Positions 1-9,462 of a stretch of DNA of 64,000 nucleotides are shown piece after piece; the first letter of the stretch is position 1, and the number at the start of each line of letters is the position of its first letter. The notes beneath the pieces were generated by a model. It made no database searches. It was not told the origin of the DNA and was given only the letters and a program-made list of their open reading frames with translations. The translations under genes and the position numbers were made by a program. Source of the stretch: Erythrobacteraceae bacterium WH01K (GTDB lineage: Bacteria > Pseudomonadota > Alphaproteobacteria > Sphingomonadales > Sphingomonadaceae); contig CP115966.1 of the NCBI GenBank assembly GCA_027941995.1, forward strand, positions 434,001 to 498,000. The letters run 5' to 3'.

Positions 1-3000
1 TTCGAGATCGGTACCGATCCGAACGACGCCGTGGCAGAGGTGAAGAACGCGGTCGACACGATCCGCGGCAGCCTGCCCGACGGGATTCTCGAGCCCCGGG
101 TCAACAAGCAGGACATTTCGGGCGGTTTCCTCGGCATTTATGCCGTCGAGGCAAACGACATGACGATCGAACAGCTCAGCTGGTTCATCGACGATACCAT
201 AGCCAAGCAATTGCTCAGCGTCGAAGGCATGGCGGAGGTCAACCGCTTCGGCGGCGTCGACCGCGAGATCGAGGTCATTCTCGACCTGCAGCGGATGCAG
301 GCTTTCGGCGTTACGGCCAGCCAGATCAACGCGGTGCTGCGCCAGACCAATATCGATGCAGCGGGCGGCGCGACCGAAGTCGGCGGAACGCGCCAGTCGG
401 TCCGTGTACTCGGCAGCAGCGATACCGCTTACGAGCTTTCGCAGCAGCAGATTCAGCTGGGCAATGGCACCACGGTCAAGCTGGCGGATGTCGCCACCGT
501 GCGCGACGGCTACAGCGAGCGGACCTCGATCAGCAAGGTGCGCGGCAAGGAAGTCGTCAACTTCGCCATGTCCCGCGCGAAGGGTGCGTCCGACGTCACG
601 GTGTATGACGCCGCGCTGGAGAAAATCGCCGAGATCGAGGAAGAAAATCCCGGCGTGCGCTTCATCCCGCTGACCAACAGCGTGGATTACACGAAAGAAC
701 AGTACAACAGCTCCATGGCGGCCATGATCGAAGGCGCCATTCTTGCCGTCGTCGTGGTGTTCTTCTTCCTGCGCGACTGGCGGGCGACCATCATTTCCGC
801 CGTTGCCATTCCGCTGTCCGCCATTCCGACCTTCTGGTTCATGGACCTGCTGGGCTTCAACCTGAATACGCTGTCACTGCTCGCCCTCGCGCTGGTGGCG
901 GGTGTGCTGGTCGATGACGCCATCGTCGAGATCGAGAATATCGTGCGTCATATGAGGATGGGCAAGAGCGCCTATCAGGCCAGTATCGACGCCGCCGACG
1001 AAATCGGCCTGCCGGTGGTCGCGACCAGTTTCTGCATCGTGGCCGTGTTCTTCCCGGTCGGTGCGATGCCCGGCATCTCGGGCGAGTTCTTCAAGAATTT
1101 CGGCTTCACGGTCGTCGTCGCCGTTCTGATGTCGCTCGCCGTGGCGCGCATGATCACGCCAATGCTTGCGGCCTATTTCCTCAAGGCGAAAGGTCACGCC
1201 GATCACGGCGAAGGGCCGATGATGGACCGTTACATGGGCATCCTTCGCTGGTCGCTCGACCGGGGGAAGATGTATGCCCGGCGCGCCGGTCTGGAAGCGC
1301 CCCGGCACCGTGTTTTCTATGCCATCGCCTTCCTCCTGGTCATCCTGATCCTTCTCGTCGTGCCGGCCTTCGTCGTGACACAGGGTCACGCCGCGCTTGC
1401 GGAGCTCGACATTCCCGAAAAGATCGGCACCGCGATCAGCAGCGACCCCGATTCCAAGCTGGCCGTGGTGGGCAACCGCATTATCGGTCTGCTGCAGTTT
1501 GCGCTTGTCATCCTGGCAGGGTTCTTCGCCGGACTTGCCGCGCTCAAGCTGCTGGGCCTGCCGTTCCGCGCCCTGGGCGGCTGGGTCCGCAATGGCTGGC
1601 TGTGGATGGAGGCGCGGTTCTACGATCACCGCGCGTGGATGCTGATGATCGGCTATTTCGCGCTGCTCCTGACGGTCCTGCTATTCGCCAGCGTTCCGGG
1701 CCAGTTCCAGCCGCAGATCGACAATGACAGCAGCCGGGTCGAGATCGAGATGGTCCCCGGAACCACGCTGGCGACCACCGAACGCGTGTCCCGCCGGGTT
1801 GCCGACCTGCTGTATGAGGAGCCGGAAGTCGACCGTGCGCTGGAACGCGTGCGCGAAGGCCAGGCGACGATCTATATCCGCCTGACCGACGACCGTGAGC
1901 GGACCTCGATCCAGTTCGAACGGGCGCTTGCACCCGAACTGGCGAAAATTCCCGATGCGCGGGTCCGTTTCGCCTCGCAGTCCGGCGGCTTCGGCAGCGG
2001 GCGCGACATGACCGTGATGCTCGCCGGGTCGAATCCGGAACTGCTGGAAGAAACCGCGGCCACGCTGGTCGAGCAGATGAAGGGCATCGATTCCCTGATC
2101 GCCCCGCGCATCAGCGCCGACATCAACCGGCCCGAACTGATCATCACCCCGCGCCCCGACCTCGCGGCCGAGCTGGGCGTCACGACGGCGGCCATCAGCC
2201 AGACGATCCGCATCGCCACGCTGGGCGAGATCGAGCAGAACGCGGCCAAGTTCTCCCTGTCCGACCGCCAGATTCCCATCCGCGTGAAGCTGCCTACGCA
2301 ATCGCGCGAGGACCTGACCACGATCGAGAACCTGCCGGTCCAGACCATGACCGGCGGCAGCGTGCCGCTGTCCCGCGTCGCCGAGATCAGCTTCGGTTCC
2401 GGCCCGACGACCATCCAGCGGTACAACCAGAACCGCCGCGTACTGGTCGGAGCGGATCTGGCGCAGGGTGTCGTCAAGGGCGAAGCGCAGGCGGAAATCG
2501 ACGCGCTGCCGGTCCTGCAAGACCTGCCGCAAGGCGTCATCCGCGACGTCGTGGGCGAGGAAGAATGGCAGCAGGAGCTGATCCAGAGCCTGATCATCGC
2601 CATCGTTGCCGGCGTGCTGCTGGTCTTCGCCGTGCTGGTACTGCTCTACAAGCGCCTGATGAGTCCGCTGGTCAACATGACCTCGCTGGCGCTTGCACCG
2701 CTGGGCGGTATCTTCCTGCTCTGGCTACTGGATGGCGAGCAATCCATGCCGGTCTATATCGGGATGCTGCTGTTGCTGGGCATCGTGTCGAAGAACTCCA
2801 TCCTCCTGATCGACTTCGCGATCGAGGAAATGGACCGCGGCACCCGCAAGCTCGATGCCATCATCGATGCCGGGCACAAGCGCGCCCAGCCCATCGTGAT
2901 GACGACCGTCGCCATGACGGCGGGCATGGTGCCGACCGCCATCGCCCTGACCGGGGACGGTGCGTGGCGCCAGCCCATGGGCATCGTCGTCATCGGCGGG

Positions 3001-3177
3001 CTGATCGTGTCGACCCTGCTCACGCTCCTGATCGTTCCGGCGGGTTTCAGCCTGGCCGACGGCCTCGAGCGGAGGCTCGGTCCGTGGCTGCGCGGCAAGT
3101 TCCTGACCTATCGTCCCGGCGATGACGGGAAGACGAGTCCGGAACCCGGCGGCCATACCCCCGTTCCTGCCGAGTGA
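1..3177 (+). CDS. RND efflux transporter permease (HAE/AcrB family), 5' end cut by window
   Basis: The reading frame is open from the first base, so the start lies outside the window and about 1058 residues are visible. It would be the inner-membrane proton-driven pump of a tripartite efflux system. Membrane segments lie near residues 245-260, 268-285, 293-312, 343-357, 370-392, 547-563 and then 860-884, 897-912, 919-940, 969-988 and 997-1016. The conserved acidic TM4 motif VDDAIVEIENI is at about residues 303-313 and the porter-domain start FQPQIDNDSS follows TM7. Odd: between TM6 and TM7 there are two additional hydrophobic stretches (about 440-460 and 497-520) that the 12-TM scheme does not include. 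The substrate cannot be read from sequence. The adaptor protein is presumably upstream, outside the window. Confidence 0.93.
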   Translation, partial: FEIGTDPNDAVAEVKNAVDTIRGSLPDGILEPRVNKQDISGGFLGIYAVEANDMTIEQLSWFIDDTIAKQLLSVEGMAEVNRFGGVDREIEVILDLQRMQAFGVTASQINAVLRQTNIDAAGGATEVGGTRQSVRVLGSSDTAYELSQQQIQLGNGTTVKLADVATVRDGYSERTSISKVRGKEVVNFAMSRAKGASDVTVYDAALEKIAEIEEENPGVRFIPLTNSVDYTKEQYNSSMAAMIEGAILAVVVVFFFLRDWRATIISAVAIPLSAIPTFWFMDLLGFNLNTLSLLALALVAGVLVDDAIVEIENIVRHMRMGKSAYQASIDAADEIGLPVVATSFCIVAVFFPVGAMPGISGEFFKNFGFTVVVAVLMSLAVARMITPMLAAYFLKAKGHADHGEGPMMDRYMGILRWSLDRGKMYARRAGLEAPRHRVFYAIAFLLVILILLVVPAFVVTQGHAALAELDIPEKIGTAISSDPDSKLAVVGNRIIGLLQFALVILAGFFAGLAALKLLGLPFRALGGWVRNGWLWMEARFYDHRAWMLMIGYFALLLTVLLFASVPGQFQPQIDNDSSRVEIEMVPGTTLATTERVSRRVADLLYEEPEVDRALERVREGQATIYIRLTDDRERTSIQFERALAPELAKIPDARVRFASQSGGFGSGRDMTVMLAGSNPELLEETAATLVEQMKGIDSLIAPRISADINRPELIITPRPDLAAELGVTTAAISQTIRIATLGEIEQNAAKFSLSDRQIPIRVKLPTQSREDLTTIENLPVQTMTGGSVPLSRVAEISFGSGPTTIQRYNQNRRVLVGADLAQGVVKGEAQAEIDALPVLQDLPQGVIRDVVGEEEWQQELIQSLIIAIVAGVLLVFAVLVLLYKRLMSPLVNMTSLALAPLGGIFLLWLLDGEQSMPVYIGMLLLLGIVSKNSILLIDFAIEEMDRGTRKLDAIIDAGHKRAQPIVMTTVAMTAGMVPTAIALTGDGAWRQPMGIVVIGGLIVSTLLTLLIVPAGFSLADGLERRLGPWLRGKFLTYRPGDDGKTSPEPGGHTPVPAE

Positions 3178-4469
3178 TCGATCGCGAGAGCCCTTCGGCA
3201 CCGACAGCGGCTGCCAACACTGCTGTATCTCCCGACGCGGCCCGTGCGATGCGGATCACCGCAACGCTCATGCTGCTGGCGATGGCGTGCATCTTCGTCG
3301 CGTCGAAACAGGTGCTGGACCTGCACCCGGCATGGGGGTTCGTTAATGCCTTTGCCGAGGCGGCCATGGTGGGCGGACTGGCTGACTGGTTCGCGGTGAC
3401 GGCCCTGTTCCGGCATCCGCTGGGCCTGCCGATCCCGCACACCGCGATCATCCCCAAGAACAAGGACCGCATCGCCGACACGATGGCGGATTTCCTGCGC
3501 ACCAATTTCCTGACCCCCGCCGTGGTGGCGCGGCGGATGCAGGGCATGAACGTGGCCGGTGCCGCGGGCGATTTCCTGGTGGACCCGGCGTCAGAGGCGG
3601 ACGGCGGCACGCGGTCGCGCATCACCGGCGGGGCGGCCGAACTGTTTGCCGAAGTCCTCGAATCGCTCGATCCCAACCGGCTCGGCACGCAGGTGCGCAG
3701 CGGGCTCGCCTCGCAATTCGCCAAGATCGATGTCGCGCCGCTGGTCGGGCGAATGCTGGAAAACGCGATTGCCGATTCGCGGCATCTGCCGCTGATGGAC
3801 GGGGTGATCCGCTGGACCGGACTGACGCTGGAAGACAACGAGGAAACGGTTCGCGAAATCATCAGCCAGCGGGCCAATTCGGTCCTACGCTGGACCGGGC
3901 TGGACGAACGCATTGCGACATCCGTCCTCGACGGGCTGTACCGCCTGCTGGCCGAGGTTCTGGTCGATCCCGACCATGAACTGCGCGGGAAAATTCAGGA
4001 AGGCATGGAGAAACTGGCGCACGATCTCCAGCACGATGCGCAGACGCGGGAGCGGGTCGAGGACCTGAAGCGCGAAATGCTCGAGAATCCGGCGCTCGCG
4101 GAATGGTGGATGGGCGTATGGGAACGCATCCGCCTGTCGCTGATCCGCCGGGCGCGCGATCCAGACAGCGCACTGGGCGATGAAATGCGCAAGGGTTTGG
4201 CAGAGCTGGGCAATGCGCTGCGGCAGGACCAGCGCCTGCAGATGCAGGTCAACCGGTTCGCCCGCCGCACCGCTGTCGGGGTCGCGACGCGTTATGGCGC
4301 GCAGATCGTGCAGTTGGTGTCTGAAACCGTCCGCCGGTGGGACGCCACCACGGTCACCGACCGGGTGGAGGGTGCGGTCGGCCGCGATCTCCAGTTTATT
4401 CGTATCAACGGGACCATCGTGGGCGGCCTGGTCGGCATGGCCATCCACACGCTCGACATCCTGATCTGA
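3174..4469 (+). CDS. DUF445 family membrane-associated protein
   Basis: The 431-residue protein matches DUF445 in layout: an N-terminal hydrophobic segment (about residues 25-43), then the typical glycine-rich stretch EAAMVGGLADWFAVTALF, followed by a long helical region and a C-terminal hydrophobic turn GTIVGGLVGMAIHTLDILI. The GTG start overlaps the stop of the RND gene (GTGA), which suggests translational coupling; an alternative ATG lies at 3249. The biochemical role of the family is not known. Coupling to an efflux pump suggests an envelope role, which is inference. Confidence 0.88.
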   Translation: MIDRESPSAPTAAANTAVSPDAARAMRITATLMLLAMACIFVASKQVLDLHPAWGFVNAFAEAAMVGGLADWFAVTALFRHPLGLPIPHTAIIPKNKDRIADTMADFLRTNFLTPAVVARRMQGMNVAGAAGDFLVDPASEADGGTRSRITGGAAELFAEVLESLDPNRLGTQVRSGLASQFAKIDVAPLVGRMLENAIADSRHLPLMDGVIRWTGLTLEDNEETVREIISQRANSVLRWTGLDERIATSVLDGLYRLLAEVLVDPDHELRGKIQEGMEKLAHDLQHDAQTRERVEDLKREMLENPALAEWWMGVWERIRLSLIRRARDPDSALGDEMRKGLAELGNALRQDQRLQMQVNRFARRTAVGVATRYGAQIVQLVSETVRRWDATTVTDRVEGAVGRDLQFIRINGTIVGGLVGMAIHTLDILI

Positions 4470-4582
4470 ACCGCGGCCCCGGCAAAATCCCCTAGCCGCC
4501 ATTACCTATGCTGTCCTTCGGCACTCGCTAGCCATGCAGGCGGCACACAATGCTCCACTTGTCATGGAAGGGGAGCATCGCG

Positions 4583-5257
4583 GTGGCGCAGCAAAGCACG
4601 CAAACGCTGGAAGTTCTGGTGCAGCATTATCGCTCTCTCAGGTCCGGTTTTCTGGAAGAGGGATCGCCACCGGGCCGCAGGATGCAGAGCGAAGCCGACC
4701 GAGAATTCCGCCGCATCGTCTCAGCCCTGTCCGCACGGATCCGTTACCTGACGCGGCGCTATGGTCTGGACGACATGGCGGACGACGCAGCGCAGGCCTG
4801 TGCCATCGGTATCCACCGCGCCATCGCTAGCTACGACCCGCAAAAGGCCGCGTTTGCGACCCACGCGACCTGGGCGATGCGGGGAGAGCTGCAATCCCTG
4901 CGCCACCGCGTTCGGCTCGACCAGAGGACAAGCGCGCGCAATGCCTCAATTGTCACCGTGGCCCTTGGCCTGGGCCACGAGGACGACGCAGCCGCCGCGC
5001 TCGAGATCGTCGACGAAACCGCGCAGCAAATGGTGGAGGAAGGGGCTTCGGCGCACCTTGCGTCACGTTGGGCAAGGGGGCTGATCGGCGCGGCTTCGGA
5101 CGAAAAGCGCATCACGCACCGCGATGGGGACCGGGCGTGGCGCTACTGGATGGAAGGCGGGCAGGGCAATCGTGCCGCGCGGGAGAGGCAGCGCCAGGCC
5201 GGAAGGCGCGTGGCGCGGCATTGCTTCGCCATCCACGCTGCGATGGCGGGTGCCTGA
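4583..5257 (+). CDS. Sigma-70 region 2-like protein (RpoH-like N-terminal half only)
   Basis: Residues about 50-115 resemble sigma-70 region 2, the core-RNA-polymerase and -10 binding module: RIRYLTRRYGLDD, then a stretch matching the RpoH pattern of 'A..FDP.KG..F.THA.WW.R.E.Q' (here ASYDPQKAAFATHATWAMRGELQSL). I see no clear region 3 or region 4 helix-turn-helix in the remaining 110 residues, which are Arg/Ala-rich. The GTG at 4583 is chosen because AAGGGGAG lies seven bases upstream; an upstream in-frame ATG at 4550 has no such site. It could be a specialised sigma factor, an anti-/co-sigma protein or a decaying rpoH paralogue. No partner is adjacent. Confidence 0.75.
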   Translation: MAQQSTQTLEVLVQHYRSLRSGFLEEGSPPGRRMQSEADREFRRIVSALSARIRYLTRRYGLDDMADDAAQACAIGIHRAIASYDPQKAAFATHATWAMRGELQSLRHRVRLDQRTSARNASIVTVALGLGHEDDAAAALEIVDETAQQMVEEGASAHLASRWARGLIGAASDEKRITHRDGDRAWRYWMEGGQGNRAARERQRQAGRRVARHCFAIHAAMAGA

Positions 5258-5369
5258 TCGTTACGGGTCTTGCGGTTGCCGAATGGAATACCCCCGGAGC
5301 GCAGGTGCCTGCCTGACAAGCCGCGAACCGGGGGCTTGATCGATCACCTGTCGAAACTGTTGCCGTGCC

Positions 5370-6299
5370 TCAGAGCTTGCCGGTTAGTTCCGGTACGGCC
5401 TTGTAGAGATCGGCGACGAGGCCGATGTCGGCGACCTGGAAGATCGGAGCGTCCTCGTCCTTGTTGATCGCGATGATGGTCTTGGAATCCTTCATCCCGG
5501 CGAGGTGCTGGATCGCACCCGAGATACCGATGGCGATGTAGACTTCCGGGGCCACGATCTTGCCCGTCTGGCCGACCTGGTAGTCGTTGGGGACGTAGCC
5601 CGCATCGACGGCGGCACGGCTGGCGCCGATGCCGGCACCCAGCTTGTCAGCCAGCGGGGTGATGATTTCCTCGAACGTGTCGGCATCCTTCAGTGCGCGG
5701 CCACCCGAAACGATGACGTTTGCGCTGGTAAGTTCGGGGCGGTCGCTCTCGGCGATTTCCTCACCCACGAAGCTCGACGTGCCAGCATCGCCCGGACCGG
5801 TTACGTCCTCTACGCTGGCAGAGCCGCCTTCGGCCTCGGCCTTGTCGAAAGCCGTGCCGCGCACGGTGATGACCAGCTTGGGATCGCTGGATTCCACCGT
5901 CGCGATGGCGTTGCCGGCATAGATCGGACGGGTGAAGGTCTTCTCGCCTTCGACCGACAGGATGTCGGACACCTGCATCACGTCGAGATGGGCTGCGACG
6001 CGCGGGGCGATATTTTTCCCGTTGGTCGTGGCGGGTGCGAGGAAGGCGTCGTAATCCGCCATGATCTTGGCCGCCAGCGGGGCCACGTTTTCGGCCAGTT
6101 GGTGCTCGTAGGCGGCATCGTCGGCCTTCAGGACCTTCGACACGCCAGCGATCTTCGCAGCAGCGTCGGCAGCACCGCCGCAGTTGGAGCCAGCGACCAG
6201 TGCAGTCACATCGCCCAGCTTCGCAGCGGCGGTCACCACAGCCAGCGTGGCATCGTTGACCGAGTTGTTGTCGTGTTCGACCAGAACCAGAGTGTTCAT
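5370..6299 (-). CDS. etfA: Electron transfer flavoprotein subunit alpha
   Basis: This 309-residue protein has the normal EtfA length. The N-terminal Rossmann-like half starts [12 protein letters not shown] and the C-terminal FAD domain carries [53 protein letters not shown] and [10 protein letters not shown]. EtfAB accepts electrons from acyl-CoA dehydrogenases and passes them to ETF:ubiquinone oxidoreductase. It lies 36 bases downstream of etfB on the same strand, so the two are one operon. It converges with the sigma-like gene, and no obvious poly-T terminator was seen between them. Confidence 0.97.
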   Translation of the reverse strand: MNTLVLVEHDNNSVNDATLAVVTAAAKLGDVTALVAGSNCGGAADAAAKIAGVSKVLKADDAAYEHQLAENVAPLAAKIMADYDAFLAPATTNGKNIAPRVAAHLDVMQVSDILSVEGEKTFTRPIYAGNAIATVESSDPKLVITVRGTAFDKAEAEGGSASVEDVTGPGDAGTSSFVGEEIAESDRPELTSANVIVSGGRALKDADTFEEIITPLADKLGAGIGASRAAVDAGYVPNDYQVGQTGKIVAPEVYIAIGISGAIQHLAGMKDSKTIIAINKDEDAPIFQVADIGLVADLYKAVPELTGKL

Positions 6300-6335
6300 G
6301 TCCGTTTTCCTTTTCCTTGAGGGCTCGAGGCTCGC

Positions 6336-7082
6336 TTACGCGATGCCGAGCGCCTTGATCTTGGCTACCAGCGCGTCGACGTCCTCGACCTTCTCGCCAG
6401 CCTGGCGAACGGGCGGCTCGGAAACGTTCGTCGTGGTCAGGCGCAGCCCGGTATCGACACCGAAATCGGCCGGCGTCTTCGTGTCGAGCGGCTTCTTCTT
6501 CGCCTTCATGATGTTGGGCAGCGATGCGTAGCGCGGCTCGTTCAGGCGAAGGTCGGTGGTGACTATGGCCGGCAGGGTCAGCTTGACCGTCTGCAGTCCG
6601 CCATCGACTTCGCGCTTCACCGTCACGCTGTCGGCGTCGACTTCGACGGTGTTGGCAAAGGTGCCCTGGGGGCGATCCATCAGCGCGGCCAGCATCTGGC
6701 CGGTCTGGTTGCTGTCGTCGGAAATCGACTGCTTGCCCAGCATGACGATGCCGGGGTTCTCTTCCTCGGCAATCGCCTTCAGGATCTTGGCAACCGCCAG
6801 CGGTTCGACCTCGTCATCGGTTTCGACCAGGATTGCGCGGTCTGCACCCATGGCGAGCGCGGTACGCAGCGTTTCCTGCGCCTTTGCCGGGCCGATGGAG
6901 ACGGCAACGATTTCCTCTGCCTTGCCGGCTTCCTTCAGGCGGATGGCTTCCTCGACGGCGATTTCGTCGAAGGGGTTCATGCTCATCTTCACGTTGGCAA
7001 GATCCACGCCGGAGCCGTCCGCTTTCACACGGGGCTTCACGTTGTAGTCGATCACCCGCTTGACGGGGACGAGGATTTTCAT
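6336..7082 (-). CDS. etfB: Electron transfer flavoprotein subunit beta
   Basis: The 248-residue protein starts [16 protein letters not shown] and contains the AMP-binding beta-subunit signature region [20 protein letters not shown] (about residues 119-138), followed by [21 protein letters not shown]. It forms the heterodimer with EtfA; the first gene of the pair is etfB, as usual. A purine-rich GAGAGGAAGGAA stretch sits just upstream of the ATG. A LiuR-like palindrome lies about 98-113 bases upstream, which would link expression to branched-chain amino acid or fatty acid use. Confidence 0.97.
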   Translation of the reverse strand: MKILVPVKRVIDYNVKPRVKADGSGVDLANVKMSMNPFDEIAVEEAIRLKEAGKAEEIVAVSIGPAKAQETLRTALAMGADRAILVETDDEVEPLAVAKILKAIAEEENPGIVMLGKQSISDDSNQTGQMLAALMDRPQGTFANTVEVDADSVTVKREVDGGLQTVKLTLPAIVTTDLRLNEPRYASLPNIMKAKKKPLDTKTPADFGVDTGLRLTTTNVSEPPVRQAGEKVEDVDALVAKIKALGIA

Positions 7083-7179
7083 GTGGGTTCCTTCCTCTCG
7101 AAATTGGTGCCCCGAAACGGGGCAGGCCGCATCGGCGGCCGCTTACTTCATCGAATGATGGAACAGCGTTTGCGTTCCA

Positions 7180-7195
7180 TTTACGTTTACGTCAA
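7180..7195. promoter_or_regulatory. LiuR-like palindromic operator upstream of etfB-etfA
   Basis: The 16-base site TTTACGTTTACGTCAA is an imperfect palindrome (half-sites TTTACGT and ACGTCAA). From memory, the MerR-family regulator LiuR, which controls branched-chain amino acid and fatty acid degradation in proteobacteria, binds sites close to TTTACGTTAACGTAAA. The site lies in the leader of etfBA, whose product accepts electrons from exactly those pathways. On the minus strand it begins with TTGACG, which could double as a -35 element. Functional assignment is inference from motif similarity and target logic. Confidence 0.5.
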
Positions 7196-7274
7196 GGGCA
7201 GGGCAGGAGGCACCGCGCTGACGTAGCGGCAGGTTGCCGCATCGGGCAGCGCGGTTGGCCCCGTGACAGGCGAA

Positions 7275-8474
7275 TCAGGCCGCCTGCTTGACCTCCGCGA
7301 CGATTTTCTTCGCCGCATCGCCCAGGTCGTCGGCCGCAACGATGGGCAGGCCGGAATTGTTCAGGATGTCCTTGCCCTGGTCGACATTGGTGCCTTCGAG
7401 GCGGACGACCAGCGGCACGTCCAGTTCGACTTCCCTGGCCGCCACGACGATGCCTTCCGCAATCGTGTCGCAGCGCATGATGCCGCCGAAGATATTGACG
7501 AGGATGCCCTCGACCGCCGGGTCCTTCAGGATGATCTTGAACGCCGCGGTGACCTTCTCGGTCGTCGCGCCGCCGCCCACGTCGAGGAAGTTCGCCGGGA
7601 AGGCGCCGTTCAGCTTGATGATGTCCATCGTTGCCATGGCCAGGCCTGCGCCATTGACCATGCAGCCGATATTGCCGTCCAGCTTGATGTAGGCGAGGTC
7701 GTATTCGCTCGCTTCGACTTCGGCCGGGTCTTCCTCGGTCTCGTCGCGCATCTCTTCCACGTCCTTGTGGCGATAGAGCGCGTTGCCGTCGAAGCTCATC
7801 TTGGTGTCGAGGACGAGGAGATTGCCTTCCTTGTCTTCCACCAGCGGATTGATCTCGAGCATTTCCATGTCGAGGTCCATGAAGGCGGTGTAGAGCTGTT
7901 TCGCCAGCTTCTGGCACTGCTTGTTGGTGTCGCCCGTCAGCTTGAGCGCGAAGGCAACGGCACGGCCGTGATGGGGCATGAAGCCCTGCGCCGGGTCGAT
8001 GGTGATGGTGGTGATCTTCTCGGGCGTCTCGTGCGCGACGTCCTCGATGTCCATCCCGCCTTCGGTCGACGCGATCATGGCAACCTGGCCGGTGGCGCGA
8101 TCGACCAGCATCGACAGGTAGTATTCGTGTTCGATGTCGACGCCGTCGGTGACGTAGAGGCGGTTCACCTGCTTGCCCTCGTCACCGGTCTGGATGGTGA
8201 CCAGCGTGTTGCCGAGCATTTCCTTCGCATTCGCTTCGACATCGTCGATGCTCTGCGACAGACGCACGCCGCCCTTGGCATCGGGGCCCAGTTCCTTGAA
8301 CTTGCCCTTGCCGCGGCCGCCTGCGTGGATCTGCGCCTTCACGACATAGAGCGGCCCGGGAAGCTTCTTCGCGCCTTCGACCGCTTCTTCGACCGTCATC
8401 GCGGCGTGTCCCGTGGGAACGGCGATGCCGTATTTCGCGAGCAGTTCCTTGGCTTGGTACTCATGGATGTTCAT
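7275..8474 (-). CDS. sucC: Succinate-CoA ligase (ADP-forming) subunit beta
   Basis: The 399-residue product has the family length. It begins [16 protein letters not shown], has the ATP-grasp region [13 protein letters not shown] and ends with the CoA-ligase domain ([35 protein letters not shown]). It converts succinyl-CoA to succinate with substrate-level ATP formation in the TCA cycle, together with SucD, which is not in this window. The frame stays open upstream to 9338, but the family N-terminus and an AGGA ribosome site place the start at 8474. It is divergent from the phosphatase gene at 8592. Confidence 0.97.
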   Translation of the reverse strand: MNIHEYQAKELLAKYGIAVPTGHAAMTVEEAVEGAKKLPGPLYVVKAQIHAGGRGKGKFKELGPDAKGGVRLSQSIDDVEANAKEMLGNTLVTIQTGDEGKQVNRLYVTDGVDIEHEYYLSMLVDRATGQVAMIASTEGGMDIEDVAHETPEKITTITIDPAQGFMPHHGRAVAFALKLTGDTNKQCQKLAKQLYTAFMDLDMEMLEINPLVEDKEGNLLVLDTKMSFDGNALYRHKDVEEMRDETEEDPAEVEASEYDLAYIKLDGNIGCMVNGAGLAMATMDIIKLNGAFPANFLDVGGGATTEKVTAAFKIILKDPAVEGILVNIFGGIMRCDTIAEGIVVAAREVELDVPLVVRLEGTNVDQGKDILNNSGLPIVAADDLGDAAKKIVAEVKQAA

Positions 8475-8591
8475 GGGGCGCTGTGTCCTGTTGTTCTCGT
8501 CAGGGGAAGGATGGCTTTGCTGTGGGGCCTTTGCATGGATGAGCCAGCTTGAAAAGTGCCTGCGGCGCGTCCAATTGCAGCGCCAGAGATC

Positions 8592-9383
8592 ATGATCGAC
8601 CACGAACGCTTTGCCGCGATCGTCCGCGAGGCGGGCGCGATCGCCCATTCCCACTGGCCCGGTGCAGGCCATGACCTGGAGTCGTGGGAGAAAAAGCCGG
8701 GCGATCCCGTCTGCGAGGCGGACCTCGCCGTCGATCGCTTCCTGCGCCGCGAACTGGGCGCGTTGCTGCCGGCGGCCGGGTGGCTGTCCGAGGAAACGAC
8801 CGATACGCCCGAGCGCCAGCAGCAGCGGCTGATCTGGCTGGTCGACCCGGTGGACGGTACGCGCGATTTCATCCGCGGTCGCAAGGGCTGGGCGGTATCC
8901 GTCGCCTTGGTCAGCGAAGGACGCCCGCTCATCGGGATGCTCAGCGCACTGGCGCGGGGGGAAGAATGGATCGCGGTGGCGGGACAGGGCTCGACCCGCA
9001 ACGGACAGGTGCTGAAAGCATCGACGCGGGAGGATTTGTCCGGCGCGCGTATCCCGGCCGATTCGCTGATGAAGGAAGACCGGCTGATGGAAATGGTCGA
9101 CAAGCCCAATTCCATCGCGCTGCGCGTCGCCATGGTTGCTGCCGACGAAGCGGACCTGATCGCGACGCTGCGCTGGGGGTTCGAATGGGACATAGGCGCC
9201 GCAACCCTGATCGCCCGCGAGGCAGGGGCTGCGGTCAGCGATGCGTTCGGCAGGGTCTTTGCCTATAACAAGCGCGATCCCCGCAGTTTCGGGCTGCTCG
9301 TCAGCGCCCCCGGCATTCACCGTCAGGCGGTGGACCACCTCGCCGACCGGGCGCGGATCGTGGCCGCTCGTCCCAAGGACTAG
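8592..9383 (+). CDS. Inositol monophosphatase-family phosphatase, CysQ-like (3'(2'),5'-bisphosphate nucleotidase)
   Basis: All family metal-binding motifs are visible: LSEE (about residues 66-69), DPVDGTRDF (about 87-95) and [17 protein letters not shown] near residue 200. In the CysQ subgroup the enzyme removes the 3'-phosphate from PAP(S) formed during sulfate assimilation; other family members act on inositol or fructose phosphates, and I cannot separate these with certainty. The ATG at 8592 (MIDHERF) is preferred over a GTG at 8556 because the family begins close to this point. A bidirectional terminator follows. Confidence 0.9.
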   Translation: MIDHERFAAIVREAGAIAHSHWPGAGHDLESWEKKPGDPVCEADLAVDRFLRRELGALLPAAGWLSEETTDTPERQQQRLIWLVDPVDGTRDFIRGRKGWAVSVALVSEGRPLIGMLSALARGEEWIAVAGQGSTRNGQVLKASTREDLSGARIPADSLMKEDRLMEMVDKPNSIALRVAMVAADEADLIATLRWGFEWDIGAATLIAREAGAAVSDAFGRVFAYNKRDPRSFGLLVSAPGIHRQAVDHLADRARIVAARPKD

Positions 9384-9406
9384 GCCGGGAATTCGCGGCG
9401 GTCATG

Positions 9407-9441
9407 AAAAAGGGGCCCGCATCGCTGCAGGCCCCCTTTTT
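9407..9441. terminator. Bidirectional intrinsic terminator
   Basis: An inverted repeat with AAAAAGGGG on the left and CCCCCTTTTT on the right flanks a short GC-rich loop. It lies between the convergent phosphatase gene (stop at 9383, plus) and the OmpA-type lipoprotein gene (stop at 9463, minus). Because the arms are A-rich on one side and T-rich on the other, it can terminate transcription from both directions. Confidence 0.9.
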
Positions 9442-9462
9442 CTTGCATCGGCGCGAGGCTGA

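Noticed and set aside
5290-5334. Inverted repeat CCCCCGG/CCGGGGG between the sigma-like gene and etfA
   Set aside because: Loop of about 30 bases and no T-run; too weak for a terminator or operator call.
7263-8552. Plus-strand frame of 429 codons opposite sucC
   Set aside because: Antisense shadow of sucC, which has complete family motifs.
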